Shown one piece after another: positions 8,963 through 18,127 of a DNA stretch of 51,603 nt. How positions within the stretch are numbered: position 1 is the stretch's first letter; each line of letters starts with the position of its first letter. The notes beneath the pieces were generated by a model. It was not told where the DNA came from. It saw only the letters and a program-made list of their open reading frames with translations, and did not search any database. This DNA comes from Candidatus Erabacter solicola (GTDB lineage: Bacteria; Vulcanimicrobiota; Vulcanimicrobiia; Vulcanimicrobiales; Vulcanimicrobiaceae). Both the position numbers and the translations under genes were made by a program. The stretch is from the NCBI GenBank assembly GCA_003136895.1, contig PLDY01000054.1:18537-70139 (forward strand). The letters are read 5' to 3'.

Positions 8963-9814
8963 ATGGCCGCTGCGATCGCGGTTTTCTACATCTTTTTGTG
9001 GGCTTCGGCGTACGTTCCCAGCAAAATCGCCTCGATCGAGAGCCCGCCGCTCTGGTTCTTGGTGGCACGCTTCGGGGTGGCCGGGATTGTTCTCGGGGTG
9101 GTCGCGCTCGGGCTGCACAAGCCGGCGCCGGGCTCCCCGCGCGCCTGGCTCGTGGCTTGTGTGCTCGGCATCCTGGCCAATGCGCTCTACCTCGGCCTGA
9201 CGTACACGGCGATGCACCGGCTCTCGGCCGGGATGGCGGCGATCGTCGCCAGCACCAATCCGCTCGTGCTCGGACTGCTCGCCCCGCGCCTCTTAGGCGA
9301 GCGGATGACCTGGCTAAAGGCGGCCGGCTTGGTCCTCGGTTTCGGCGGCGTGGCCGGCATCGTGCTGGCCCGCGCCGGGTTGCCGTCAGCGTTGCCGTTC
9401 GACGCGGGGCTGGCGTTTTGCGGTGTGCTTTCGAGCGTTGCCTCGACGTTGCTCTTCAAGCGCTGGGGCACGCAACAGAGTCTGGTCGCGATCAACGCGA
9501 TTCAATTGCTGGCCGCGGCGGTCGTCTTGATACCGGTCGCGGTCGTCGTCTCGGGCGCTCCGCACCTAACGCTTACGCCGGAGTTGGTTGCATCCTTCGT
9601 GTATCTGGTTCTCGTGTTAAGCGTCGGAGCGTCGCTGATCTGGTTTTGGCTCTTGCGCCACGGCGAGGCCAGTCGCGTCAGCGCCTACTACTATCTGACG
9701 CCGATCTTCGGGCTCGCGCTCAGCGCGCTGATGTTGCACGAACCGGTCGGGCTGCGCGACCTCTTCGGCCTGGCGGCGATCGCCGGCGGGATCGCCCTCG
9801 TGCAACGCAGTTGA
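8963..9814 (+). CDS. EamA/DMT-family transporter
   Basis: This protein of about 283 residues has ten predicted transmembrane helices in two EamA repeats. FYIFLWASAYVPSK opens repeat 1, and the second half ends with a typical PIFGLALSALMLHEP segment. Drug/metabolite transporters of this family export amino acids, nucleotides or other small metabolites; the substrate cannot be told here. The start is ATG at 8963, with GGGGGGA about 9 nt upstream; ATG 8936 or 8939 is possible. The stop TGA overlaps a TTG start of the next transporter (TTGA). Confidence 0.85.
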   Translation: MAAAIAVFYIFLWASAYVPSKIASIESPPLWFLVARFGVAGIVLGVVALGLHKPAPGSPRAWLVACVLGILANALYLGLTYTAMHRLSAGMAAIVASTNPLVLGLLAPRLLGERMTWLKAAGLVLGFGGVAGIVLARAGLPSALPFDAGLAFCGVLSSVASTLLFKRWGTQQSLVAINAIQLLAAAVVLIPVAVVVSGAPHLTLTPELVASFVYLVLVLSVGASLIWFWLLRHGEASRVSAYYYLTPIFGLALSALMLHEPVGLRDLFGLAAIAGGIALVQRS

Positions 9815-11037
9815 ACATCCTCGGGGGCGCGCGGACGCGTTACGGTATTCTGGCGCTGGTGACGACCGCCCAAGTCGGTGCATCGCTCGTACAACAAGGG
9901 CTTGGTTCGCTCGGACCGTTTCTGACGTCGGCGTTTAGGCTCAGTCACGTGCAGCTCGGTTTGCTCACCGGTTTGATGATGGCGGGAGCGACGGGCGCCG
10001 TTGCGTTCTCCGGACTGGCGGTCGACAAGTACGGCGAACGCCGGGTCATTTTAGCGAGCGGTCTGTTGATGGGTTGGGCCCTGATCATGGCCGCGCTCGT
10101 GCAGTCGTACGTCTGGCTGGTTGCGTGGATGGCCGTCGTCGGCGCCGGTTATGCGGCGTCGACGCCGGCCGGAGGCCGCGCGATCTTGTTGTGGTTCGCG
10201 CGCGATCGCGGGGCCGCGATGGGGATTCGCCAGATGGGCGTTCCGCTCGGAGGTTTTCTGGGGGCACTCATTCTGCCGGCATTGGCTACGACGGGTGGAT
10301 ACCAAAACGCGCTCGTCGCGGGCGGCGTCTTGACCGCGCTTCCGTCGGTGGCGGCTGCGATCTGGTATCGCGAGCCGGAGGGCCATGCGTTCGGCACCCG
10401 CCGCATGCGGGCGTTGCTCATTTCGATGTTCGCGATCGCGCGCGACACGCGGTTGGTCTACGTCACGCTGACCTGCATGGCCCTCGGCGTCGCGCAGGCG
10501 AACCTGCTGACGTTTCTCGCCTTGACGCTGGTGCACGATGCGAAGTTCGGCATCGCGCTGGCGGCTGCCGGGCTTGCCGTCGCACAACTGGGAGCGATGG
10601 TCGGACGCGGCGGCTGGGGCGTATTGAGCGACCGAGTCTTCGGCGGAGATCGCATCGTGCCGCTCATGTGCTCCTGCGTGATCGTAACGATCGCGGCGTC
10701 GACGATTTCGTCGCTGCCGGAGCACGCCGTCGCACTTGCGTTCAGCGCCGCATTCGTGCTCGGGTTTAGCGGCGCCGGCTGGAACGGACTGTTCTCGGCC
10801 GCGCTGGTCGAAATCGGTGGACCGGAACGAGCCGGCAGCGCGCTCGGCATCGCGCTGACCGGGATCTACGGGATGGGAATCGTCGCGCCACCCCTGTTCG
10901 GGGCGCTGGCGGATGCCCGCGGTTTTCATACCGCGTGGTTGGCGCTGGCCGCGATCGCACTGCTCGGACTCGTCCCGGCGTTGTTCGCCAGGCGTGCGAT
11001 CGCGCGGTACGGAGTCAGTTTGAAGTTGGAGGTTTGA
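9811..11037 (+). CDS. MFS transporter (organic-anion/cyanate-type)
   Basis: This 408-residue protein has about 12 predicted transmembrane segments. It shows the MFS motif A-like loop (GLAVDKYGERRVI) after TM2 and a second copy (GWGVLSDRVFGG) in the middle. The TTG start at 9811 shares two bases with the EamA stop codon; no ATG follows for about 55 codons, and TTG keeps TM1 intact. The general pattern (SLGPFLTSAFRLSHVQLGLLTG) resembles transporters of the CynX/oxalate-formate type rather than the drug pumps at 5.3 kb. The substrate is unknown. It is followed with a 1-base overlap by an SDR gene. Confidence 0.83.
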   Translation: MNILGGARTRYGILALVTTAQVGASLVQQGLGSLGPFLTSAFRLSHVQLGLLTGLMMAGATGAVAFSGLAVDKYGERRVILASGLLMGWALIMAALVQSYVWLVAWMAVVGAGYAASTPAGGRAILLWFARDRGAAMGIRQMGVPLGGFLGALILPALATTGGYQNALVAGGVLTALPSVAAAIWYREPEGHAFGTRRMRALLISMFAIARDTRLVYVTLTCMALGVAQANLLTFLALTLVHDAKFGIALAAAGLAVAQLGAMVGRGGWGVLSDRVFGGDRIVPLMCSCVIVTIAASTISSLPEHAVALAFSAAFVLGFSGAGWNGLFSAALVEIGGPERAGSALGIALTGIYGMGIVAPPLFGALADARGFHTAWLALAAIALLGLVPALFARRAIARYGVSLKLEV

Positions 11038-11810
11038 TGGAGATCGATTTGAGCGGACGTACCGCACTCGTCACCGGGGGGTCGCGCGGCATCGGTGCCG
11101 CGATCGTTCGCGCGCTACACGGCTGCGGCGCTTCGGTCTACTTCACGTACGTTGCGGAACGCGAACGCGCGGAGGAGCTGGCGCGCGAGCTGGGCGAGCG
11201 CGTGACGACGGCACGCTGCGATATCGCCGACGGCGCGTCACTGCCCGCGTTGATCGACGATTGCGTGAGGCGCTTTGGCCGGCTCGACGTCCTCGTCAAC
11301 AATGCGGCGAGCTTCGAGGAGAACCCGTTCGACGGCGACGATTACGAACGCTGGCGTGCCGGTTGGCAGCGAACCTTCGCGATCAACCTCTTCGGCGCTG
11401 CGGACCTCACGTTTCTGGCACTGCGCAAAATGCGGGCCGCGCAAGCGGGCCCAAACGGCGTACGCGGCCGGATCGTCAATATCACGTCGCGGGCCGCGCA
11501 TCGCGGGGAGCTCTCATTTGCGGATTACGGCGCGAGCAAAGCCGCGCTCGTCAACCTCACGAAGTCGCTCGCACGCGCGTGCGCCCTGGACGGCATCGTT
11601 GCCTTTTCGGTCGCGCCCGGTTTCATTGCGACCGAGATGGCCGAGGTCGAGCTCGCGCGCCGCCGCGCGGAGGTCGAGGCCGAGATTCCTTCCGGACGGA
11701 TCGGCACGCCCGAGGAAGTCGCGAACCTCGTCGCATTTCTCGCGTCGGGTTTGGGCGACTACGCGACCGGCACGACGCTCGATATCAACGGCGCTTCGTA
11801 CGTGCGCTGA
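11037..11810 (+). CDS. SDR family oxidoreductase (FabG-like)
   Basis: This is a 257-residue classical SDR. Motifs are TGGSRGIG near residues 13-20, NNAA, ITSRA with the catalytic Ser, YGASK, and the C-terminal GTTLDINGASYVR characteristic of FabG-like 3-oxoacyl reductases. Homology suggests NADPH-dependent reduction of a ketone, but the family is broad. ATG 11037 overlaps the TGA of the MFS gene (TGATG), and GGAGG lies 5 nt upstream. It is the last protein gene before tRNA-Leu. Confidence 0.85.
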   Translation: MEIDLSGRTALVTGGSRGIGAAIVRALHGCGASVYFTYVAERERAEELARELGERVTTARCDIADGASLPALIDDCVRRFGRLDVLVNNAASFEENPFDGDDYERWRAGWQRTFAINLFGAADLTFLALRKMRAAQAGPNGVRGRIVNITSRAAHRGELSFADYGASKAALVNLTKSLARACALDGIVAFSVAPGFIATEMAEVELARRRAEVEAEIPSGRIGTPEEVANLVAFLASGLGDYATGTTLDINGASYVR

Positions 11811-11850
11811 GCCAGGGACCGGCCACCACTCGGCGAACTGTCGCGCTCTT

Positions 11851-11934
11851 GCCCTGGTGGCGGAATTGGTAGACGCGCTGGTTTCAGGTACCAGTACTCG
11901 CAAGGGTGTGGGGGTTCGAGTCCCTTCCTGGGCA
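11851..11934 (+). tRNA. tRNA-Leu (anticodon CAG)
   Basis: This cloverleaf with a long variable arm is a class II tRNA. The acceptor 5' strand is GCCCTGG, the D-arm GGCGGAATTGGTAGACGCG, and the anticodon stem CTGGT/ACCAG encloses loop TTCAGGT, giving anticodon CAG. The variable arm TACTCGCAAGGGTGT and the T-loop TTCGAGT follow. The 3' strand is CCTGGGC plus discriminator A; CCA is not encoded. Acceptor position 5 is U opposite U68, an unusual mismatch in an otherwise paired stem. Confidence 0.95.
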
Positions 11935-11937
11935 TAG

Positions 11938-11978
11938 AACGTGGCGGTGTCGATACTGGTATCGTCTGCCACGTTTTT
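11938..11978 (+). terminator. Rho-independent terminator of tRNA-Leu
   Basis: AACGTGGC (11938-11945) pairs with GCCACGTT (11968-11975), followed by further T residues. A second inner hairpin CGATAC-TG-GTATCG sits in the loop. It lies 3 bases after the tRNA 3' end and in the plus orientation only. Confidence 0.85.
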
Positions 11979-12009
11979 GATGTAGCGTCACCGTCCGATC
12001 CGGAGTAGC

Positions 12010-12399
12010 CTACTTCGCGTCGTCCGCGGCCCTGACGATGACCTTGGCTTTCATGAACGCGTGGTACGCGCAGGAGTACTGATACGTTCCCGGCGTCTTG
12101 AAAGTGAACGTCCACTTGGCGTTCTTGTCCATGTTGCCGGAATCAAAGGCCTTCGGCGTATCGGAAGACGTGACGGTGTGCGCGACGTCGTCGTCATTGG
12201 CGAAGGTGACGGTCGTGCCGGCCAGGATCGTCAAGGTCGCCGGTTTATACGCGAAGTCTTTGGTGCGCACGACGATCGGCGCGGCGCTGGCCGCGGGCGC
12301 CGGCGCATCGGCGGCCCGAGCGGCGTTCGGGGCGGCGTGCATCGTCCACAGGCCGGCCGCGAGCGCCGTGCCGATGAACGCGAACAATAGTCTCTTCAC
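12010..12399 (-). CDS. Periplasmic cupredoxin (plastocyanin/amicyanin-like)
   Basis: This is a 129-residue secreted type I blue-copper protein. The signal peptide spans about residues 1-29 and an Ala/Pro-rich linker follows. The four copper ligands are visible: His74 (VAHTV), Cys110, His113 and Met116 in the C-x2-H-x2-M array typical of amicyanin-like domains. Such proteins shuttle electrons in the periplasm. It lies 81 bp downstream of the sulfite dehydrogenase cytochrome gene in the same direction, so it may carry electrons from SorAB to a terminal oxidase. That link is inferred from position. Confidence 0.87.
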   Translation of the reverse strand: MKRLLFAFIGTALAAGLWTMHAAPNAARAADAPAPAASAAPIVVRTKDFAYKPATLTILAGTTVTFANDDDVAHTVTSSDTPKAFDSGNMDKNAKWTFTFKTPGTYQYSCAYHAFMKAKVIVRAADDAK

Positions 12400-12480
12400 G
12401 ATCGATGAGGGCTCCTGTGGAAAACGGGCGTGTTCCCATTGAACGTCACCCGAGGCGAAATGGTTTGCGTGCGATCCGAA

Positions 12481-12816
12481 CTACGTCTTGCCGTTCGCAG
12501 ACATCAGGTAGTCGACGATCTTGTCGACGTCGCCGTCGGCGATCGTTGCCTTGTAGGCGTTGCGCATCTTGTTGACTTCGGCGGTCCACTGCGTCCTCGA
12601 GAGCGCCGGCTGGTTGTAGACGTAGTCGGCGCCGTGACAGATCAAGCAGTTGGTTTGCGCGGTGGCGACGTTCGGTCCCGGTTTGAAGTCGACCGTGGTG
12701 GCCGGTAACTTGATCGTGACGACCTGTGGATTCGAGGCCGCATGCGCACGCAGCGAAAGTAGTCCTGCCGCAGCGAGCCCTACGGCGAGCGCGATCCCTG
12801 CAATCGGCGCGCGCAT
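12481..12816 (-). CDS. sorB: Mono-haem cytochrome c, SorB-like subunit of sulfite dehydrogenase
   Basis: This 111-residue protein has a Sec signal peptide (to about residue 27) and one haem c site, C57-x2-C60-H61 (CLICH). Met84 (VNKM) is a candidate distal ligand. Its ATG overlaps the stop of the Moco subunit gene (TGATG), as expected for co-translated subunits of a sulfite:cytochrome c oxidoreductase. It would take the two electrons from the Mo centre one at a time. The symbol is given on context and domain match; a generic class I cytochrome is the alternative. Confidence 0.85.
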   Translation of the reverse strand: MRAPIAGIALAVGLAAAGLLSLRAHAASNPQVVTIKLPATTVDFKPGPNVATAQTNCLICHGADYVYNQPALSRTQWTAEVNKMRNAYKATIADGDVDKIVDYLMSANGKT

Positions 12817-14021
12817 CAGACGGTCACCTTGTAGGTCTCGATGTTGCTGCGCAGATAGCCGGATGGATTCCAGACCGGCACGTTCGTCTGTGTCTCGCCG
12901 CTATTCGTCGTGGCGCGACACGCGAGCGTATACGGTCCCGCGCCGGGCGGCGTCCAGGCGATCTGCCATTTTCGGAAGCTATAGGGTCCGAGATCGCGAC
13001 CGAGGATCGCCGGCATCCACGTCGCGCCGCCGTCGGACGAAAGTTCGACCGTCTTGATTCCTCTGCCCGAATCAAACGCGATGCCGCGCACCGTCTGAAC
13101 TCCGGCCGGCAGCTTGTCGCCGTCCGCGAAGTTGGTCACGAACGAGCGAACGCGAAGTGTATTGATGGGAATCGTCGGATACCCGGTTTGATCGGGCGTG
13201 ACCGTGTTGCCCGGCGTGTCCGGTATGCGGTACGCAGTCTTCATCCAGAAGTTGTCGTCGACGTGGTCGATGACTTCGATATTCGCGAGCATCTTCACCC
13301 AATACGTGGCGAACCAGCCTGGCACGATCAGCCGAACCGGAAAACCGTTGAGCAGCGGAAGCGGTGCTCCATTCATATCGTATGCGACGATGATATCGGG
13401 ATTCGTCGCAAAGTTGATGTCGAGCGCTTTCATGAACTGCGGCGTCGCCGGCAGTATGCCGTGATCGAGCCCGGTGAAGCGAACTTGTTTCGCGTTGGCG
13501 CCGACACCGGCTTTGGTCAGAAGATCTTTCAAACGCACGCCGCGCCAGCGCGCGTTGCCCATCCCGCCGTTGGCCCATTCGCCGCCGGCGACGCGTGGCG
13601 CGAAAAAACCGCGGCTGTTGCCCGAGCATTGATTGACGGCGACGACCTCGGTCGCCGGAAAATCGCGGCGCAGTTGGTCGACGGTAAACGTCAGCGGCAT
13701 TGTGACCAACCCGCCGACGTTGAGCCGGAACGTGCCGAGATCGACGGTATCCGGAACTCCCGCGAGATGCCAGCGTACGTAAAAGGCATCGTTGGGCGTT
13801 AGTTCCGAGCCGTCGAAGACATTGAACGGCGTTTCGAGGATCGGTGGTCGCGTCGACTGCACGATCAGTTCCCGCTTCTGCGGAAACTTCGCGAGCGGGC
13901 GCCGTCCGTTCGTCATCGGGAGATCGACGAAGCCGCCGGCCGCGATGGCTGCGGATCCGCTCGCGACGAGCGTGCCGGTCGCGGCGGCGGAAGCGAGGAA
14001 TCTGCGACGAGATTGCGTCAT
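12816..14021 (-). CDS. sorA: Tat-exported molybdopterin sulfite dehydrogenase subunit (SorA-like)
   Basis: This is a 401-residue sulfite-oxidase-family protein. It starts with a Tat signal (SRRRFLAS at residues 4-11) and has the sulfite oxidase Moco domain with Cys132 in VNQCSGNSRGFF, the Mo thiolate ligand. The C-terminal Moco-dimerisation domain includes VELSSDGGATW and WNPSGY. The start ATG 14021 is supported by GGAGGT 7 nt upstream; the frame is open further upstream but lacks a signal there. It probably oxidises sulfite to sulfate in the periplasm and reduces the adjacent cytochrome. A YedY/MsrP-type role is less likely because the CSGNSR motif and cytochrome partner fit SorAB. Confidence 0.9.
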   Translation of the reverse strand: MTQSRRRFLASAAATGTLVASGSAAIAAGGFVDLPMTNGRRPLAKFPQKRELIVQSTRPPILETPFNVFDGSELTPNDAFYVRWHLAGVPDTVDLGTFRLNVGGLVTMPLTFTVDQLRRDFPATEVVAVNQCSGNSRGFFAPRVAGGEWANGGMGNARWRGVRLKDLLTKAGVGANAKQVRFTGLDHGILPATPQFMKALDINFATNPDIIVAYDMNGAPLPLLNGFPVRLIVPGWFATYWVKMLANIEVIDHVDDNFWMKTAYRIPDTPGNTVTPDQTGYPTIPINTLRVRSFVTNFADGDKLPAGVQTVRGIAFDSGRGIKTVELSSDGGATWMPAILGRDLGPYSFRKWQIAWTPPGAGPYTLACRATTNSGETQTNVPVWNPSGYLRSNIETYKVTV

Positions 14022-14164
14022 TCGGCTACCTCCGTTTGCGTTGGATTTGTCCGAATGCGGGGGAGACCCTGTGCCGCGAGTCCCCGGCACCCGACGTAGT
14101 GGGCAGGCGGGTTCCCCGCTGTGCATTAGAATGGTAGGCATCGTGGTGAAGCGAGAGTTCGGGC

Positions 14165-17100
14165 GTGCCTGAGACCATCGTCAAGGTGACCCTCCCCGAG
14201 ATGGGCGAGTCGGTCACGGAGGGCTCGATTGTCGAGTGGCGGGTCAAGCCGGGCCAGTGGATCGAGGCCGGCGAGACGCTGGTCGATATCACGACGGACA
14301 AAGTCGACGTCGAAGTGCCCGCCCCTGCGGCCGGCGTCGTCAAAACGCTGCTCGCCGAAGAAGGCGCGACGCTCGCCGTCGGCGCAGGGCTCGCCGAGAT
14401 CGATACAGCCGCACCCAAACCAGAGGGTGCCGCCCAAGCGGCCCCGGCGCCAAGAGCCGACTCGCCGAAACCTCAGAACCCTTTGCCAAGCCCCGCCGCG
14501 ACGAATGGGGCGTCGCGGACGGGCGGTGCGGCATCCTACGGCGCGCGCCGTCTGGCCGAACGCGAACAGCTCGACATCACGAAAATTGCCGGCAGCGGAC
14601 CCGACGGTCTGATTCTGCGCGCGGATGTTCTGCGCGCGATGGCTTCGCCCGCAGTCCGGGCTGCAGCGCCCCAACCGCCCCTCGCGCGCGGTGCGAAGGT
14701 GACGCCGCTGCGGGGTCCGGCCGCGTCGCTGGTCGGGTACATGGAAGCGAGTCTCACTATTCCGACCGCGACGAGTTTGCGTACGTTGCAAGTCGCCGCG
14801 CTCGAACTGCGCCGCGCCGAACTCAACGCGGCGCTCAAGGCTGCCGGCCGCGGCGAGAAGGTCTCGTTCACGCACTTGATCGCGTTCGCGCTCGTGCAGG
14901 CTGCGCGCCAAGAGCCGGCGATCGTCGCGTCGTTCCGGCGCGACGATGGCACGCCGAGCCGCGTCGAGAGTGGCATCCATCTCGGGCTCGCCGTCGACAC
15001 GCAGCGTAAGGACGGCGCGCGCTTTCTGGTCGTGCCGGTCGTCAAGAACGCCGACACATTGGATTTCGCCGCATTTCGCGCCGCCTACGAAGATCTGGTC
15101 GCGAAGGCGCGCGATAACAAACTTGCGGCCGACGATCTGAGCGGAGCGAGCTTTACGCTGACCAATCCCGGCGGCATCGGGACCGTCGCCTCGGTGCCGC
15201 GTTTGATGCCGGGACAGGGCGCCATTATCGCCGCGGGCGCGATCGGCTATCCGGCCGGCTTCCAACACGCGAAGGAACCGGCTCTCAAGCAACTTGGCGT
15301 CGAGAAGACGATGACCTTGACGAGCACCTACGATCACCGCGTGATTGCGGGCGCGCAGTCGGGCGAGTATCTGAGGCGGGTCGACGAGTTGCTGCAAGGC
15401 GCGAACGGTTTTTACGATTCGATCTTTGCAAGCCTCGGGCTCGAGCCGGGTCGTGCCGCGCGCGCCGCGCAAGCGGCGGCACCGGTCGCCGTGACGGAGT
15501 TGGCTCCGGCCGCGCCGCGCGAGATGGAAGCGTACTCCGATGAACTCTTGCGCGCCGTTGCGGCCGGGATGTCGATCGTTTCGTCGTATCGCCGTCACGG
15601 GCACTTGGCCGCGACGCTCGATCCGCTCGGAGCGCAGCCACCGGGCGATCCGGCGCTCGACGCGCACACGTACGGTCTGACGCCGTCGATCATGTCGGCG
15701 ATCCCTGCGTCGATTCTGCGCACGAAGTTGAAGGGCAGCACGCTGGCCGAGATCGTCGGCGAGTTGCGACGCACATACAGCTCCACGATCGCGTACGAGA
15801 TCGAGCACATAGCGAACATCGAACAACGCGAGTGGCTGCGCGACTACATCGAGTCGGGAATGCACGTCGTTCCGCTTTCACCGGAGAACGCGCGCAACGT
15901 GCTCGCGCGCTTGACGAGAGTCGAGACGTTCGAACGGTATCTGCGTAAGACGTACTTGGGCCAGAAGACATTTTCGATCGAGGGTCTGGATATCACGGTC
16001 GCGATGCTCGAAGAGATGGTCAGCGCGCTCGCCGACGACGGAACGCAGACGGCGGTCGTCGGCATGGCGCATCGCGGCCGCCTCTCGACGATCACCCACG
16101 TGGTCAATCGGCCCTACGAAGAAATTTTGGCGGAGTTCGAAGCCGCCGACGGGCGCGGCGAGGGCGACGACGATCAGGATGCGACCGGCGATGTCAAGTA
16201 CCACCACGGCGCGAGCGGAACGTATCTCACCGCCGGCGGGCGCGAGATCGCGGTCGAGTTGGCCGCAAACCCGAGCCATCTCGAGGCCGTCGACGGCGTG
16301 GTCGAGGGACGAACGCGCGCGCGCCAGACCAATCACACTACACCGCAGGCGACGCTCGAGATCGGCCGGGCCGCTCCGATTCTGATCCACGGCGACGCGG
16401 CGTTCAGCGCTCAGGGCGTCGTCGCGGAAGTCCTCAACCTGCAAGGGCTCGCCGGATATGCGACCGGCGGCACGCTGCACATCATCGCCAACAACCAGAT
16501 CGGCTTCACGACCGATCCGAGCGATGCGCGTTCGACGCGTTACGCCTCCGATTTGGCAAAAGGTTTCGACGTTCCGATCGTTCACGTCAACGCCGACGAC
16601 GTCGAGGCGTGCATCGCTGCCGTTCGCTTGACGCTCGATTTCCGCCGCCGCTTCGGCCACGACGCCATCATCGACGTGATCGGTTACCGCCGCTTCGGGC
16701 ACAACGAGACCGACGAGCCCGCATACACCCAGCCCGACATGTACGAGCGCATCAAGACGCACCCGACGGTACGCGAACTGTACGCGCAGCGTCTGATCGC
16801 GCAGAGCATCATTACCTCGGAAGAAGTGAACGCGCTGGTCGCGCAAGCGACGGCGCGGATAACCGAAGCACAGAAGACCGTGAAGACCGGCGTCTGGCGT
16901 CCCGCGGCAAACCCCGTCGCGCCGAATGGTGCGGCCACGTCTTCGGCCGTGCTCGACACCACGGTGTCGCGCGAGAAACTGCTGGCTTGGAATGACGATC
17001 TGGTTGCGGTGCCGGCGACCTTTACGGTACATCCGAAGCTCGCTCGCCAACTCGAGCGCCGTAAGGCCGCATTCGCGAGCGAGGGCGAAGCCGATTGGGG

Positions 17101-18127
17101 TCTGGCGGAGTCGCTCGCGTTCGCCTCGCTGCTCGCGGAAGGCACGCCGATCCGTCTGACCGGTCAAGACACGCAGCGCGGCACGTTCAGCCACCGTCAC
17201 ATCATGCTGCACGATCCCAAGACCGATCTGACCTACGCGCCGATTCAGCATCTCGCCGGCGGCCTCGCATCGTTCGAAGTCTACAACAGTCCGCTCTCGG
17301 AGTACGCGTGTCTCGGTTTCGAATACGGCTACAGCGTCGAGCTGCCGAAGGCGCTCGTTCTGTGGGAAGCGCAGTTCGGCGATTTTATGAACGGCGCGCA
17401 GATCATCATCGATCAATTCATCGCGGCCGGGCAGGCCAAGTGGGGCGAGACTTCGCGTCTGGTCTTACTGTTGCCGCACGGCTACGAAGGCGCGGGACCC
17501 GAACATTCGAGCGCTCGCATCGAACGCTTTCTGCAGCTTTCGGCCGAAGGCAACGTGCGCGTCGCCAACTGCTCGAACGCCGCGCAGTACTTTCACTTAT
17601 TGCGCCTGCAAGCGCTCACTCCGAAAGCTTTGCCGCTCGTCATCTTCACGCCGAAGAGCCTGCTGCGGCTCAAGGCCGCATCGGCCGGCATCGACGAGTT
17701 GAGCGGCGGCCGCTTCCGGCCCCTCATCGACGACCCGCGCTTCGCGCAGGACCGCTCGGCGGTCGAGCGCGTCTTGATGTGTTCGGGTAAGATCTATTAC
17801 GATCTGATCGGTAACGCAGCGTACGACGCGATGAAGAAAACCGCGCTCGTTCGCTTGGACCTGCTCTCGCCGCTGCCGCTCGATGAGATCCTGGAACTGC
17901 TCGGCTCGTATCCGAATCGCAAGCGCGTGGTTTGGGTTCAGGAAGAACCGAAGAACATGGGCGCGCGCGCGCACGTTCGGCGCCGGCTGGTCGAGCGCTT
18001 ACCGGACGGCGTCGCCGACGTCGAGTACGTCGGCCGCTCCTACCGCGCGAGCCCGAGTGAAGGGTATGGCGGGGCTCACGCGGTGGAGCAAGAGCGCATC
18101 GTCAAAGAAGCGCTCACCGAAACGTAG
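14165..18127 (+). CDS. Fused 2-oxoglutarate dehydrogenase: lipoyl-E3BD-E2 succinyltransferase-E1
   Basis: This 1320-residue enzyme joins two subunits that are usually separate. Residues 1-80 are a lipoyl domain with Lys46 in TTDKVDVEV, followed by an Ala/Pro linker. Residues 124-160 are a peripheral-subunit (E3)-binding domain, and 180-430 the E2 transferase with His391 in STYDHRVIAGA. Residues 450-1320 are ThDP-dependent E1 (GDAAFSAQG, NNQIGF, HRHIMLHDP). The order E2-E1 is that of actinobacterial OdhA/Kgd, but those lack the lipoyl and E3-binding domains. As in OdhA, the E2 catalytic Asp after DHR is absent (IAG). The start is GTG at 14165. It converts 2-oxoglutarate to succinyl-CoA; no E3 (lpd) gene is nearby. 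Confidence 0.95.
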   Translation: MPETIVKVTLPEMGESVTEGSIVEWRVKPGQWIEAGETLVDITTDKVDVEVPAPAAGVVKTLLAEEGATLAVGAGLAEIDTAAPKPEGAAQAAPAPRADSPKPQNPLPSPAATNGASRTGGAASYGARRLAEREQLDITKIAGSGPDGLILRADVLRAMASPAVRAAAPQPPLARGAKVTPLRGPAASLVGYMEASLTIPTATSLRTLQVAALELRRAELNAALKAAGRGEKVSFTHLIAFALVQAARQEPAIVASFRRDDGTPSRVESGIHLGLAVDTQRKDGARFLVVPVVKNADTLDFAAFRAAYEDLVAKARDNKLAADDLSGASFTLTNPGGIGTVASVPRLMPGQGAIIAAGAIGYPAGFQHAKEPALKQLGVEKTMTLTSTYDHRVIAGAQSGEYLRRVDELLQGANGFYDSIFASLGLEPGRAARAAQAAAPVAVTELAPAAPREMEAYSDELLRAVAAGMSIVSSYRRHGHLAATLDPLGAQPPGDPALDAHTYGLTPSIMSAIPASILRTKLKGSTLAEIVGELRRTYSSTIAYEIEHIANIEQREWLRDYIESGMHVVPLSPENARNVLARLTRVETFERYLRKTYLGQKTFSIEGLDITVAMLEEMVSALADDGTQTAVVGMAHRGRLSTITHVVNRPYEEILAEFEAADGRGEGDDDQDATGDVKYHHGASGTYLTAGGREIAVELAANPSHLEAVDGVVEGRTRARQTNHTTPQATLEIGRAAPILIHGDAAFSAQGVVAEVLNLQGLAGYATGGTLHIIANNQIGFTTDPSDARSTRYASDLAKGFDVPIVHVNADDVEACIAAVRLTLDFRRRFGHDAIIDVIGYRRFGHNETDEPAYTQPDMYERIKTHPTVRELYAQRLIAQSIITSEEVNALVAQATARITEAQKTVKTGVWRPAANPVAPNGAATSSAVLDTTVSREKLLAWNDDLVAVPATFTVHPKLARQLERRKAAFASEGEADWGLAESLAFASLLAEGTPIRLTGQDTQRGTFSHRHIMLHDPKTDLTYAPIQHLAGGLASFEVYNSPLSEYACLGFEYGYSVELPKALVLWEAQFGDFMNGAQIIIDQFIAAGQAKWGETSRLVLLLPHGYEGAGPEHSSARIERFLQLSAEGNVRVANCSNAAQYFHLLRLQALTPKALPLVIFTPKSLLRLKAASAGIDELSGGRFRPLIDDPRFAQDRSAVERVLMCSGKIYYDLIGNAAYDAMKKTALVRLDLLSPLPLDEILELLGSYPNRKRVVWVQEEPKNMGARAHVRRRLVERLPDGVADVEYVGRSYRASPSEGYGGAHAVEQERIVKEALTET

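Noticed and set aside
14126-15865. 579-residue open frame antisense to the oxoglutarate dehydrogenase gene
   Set aside because: It is the mirror of a high-GC codon pattern, is very rich in Arg, has no domain or signal, and overlaps a certain gene.
15878-17416. 512-residue antisense frame in the E1 region
   Set aside because: Same reason: shadow of a GC-rich gene; no recognisable motif.
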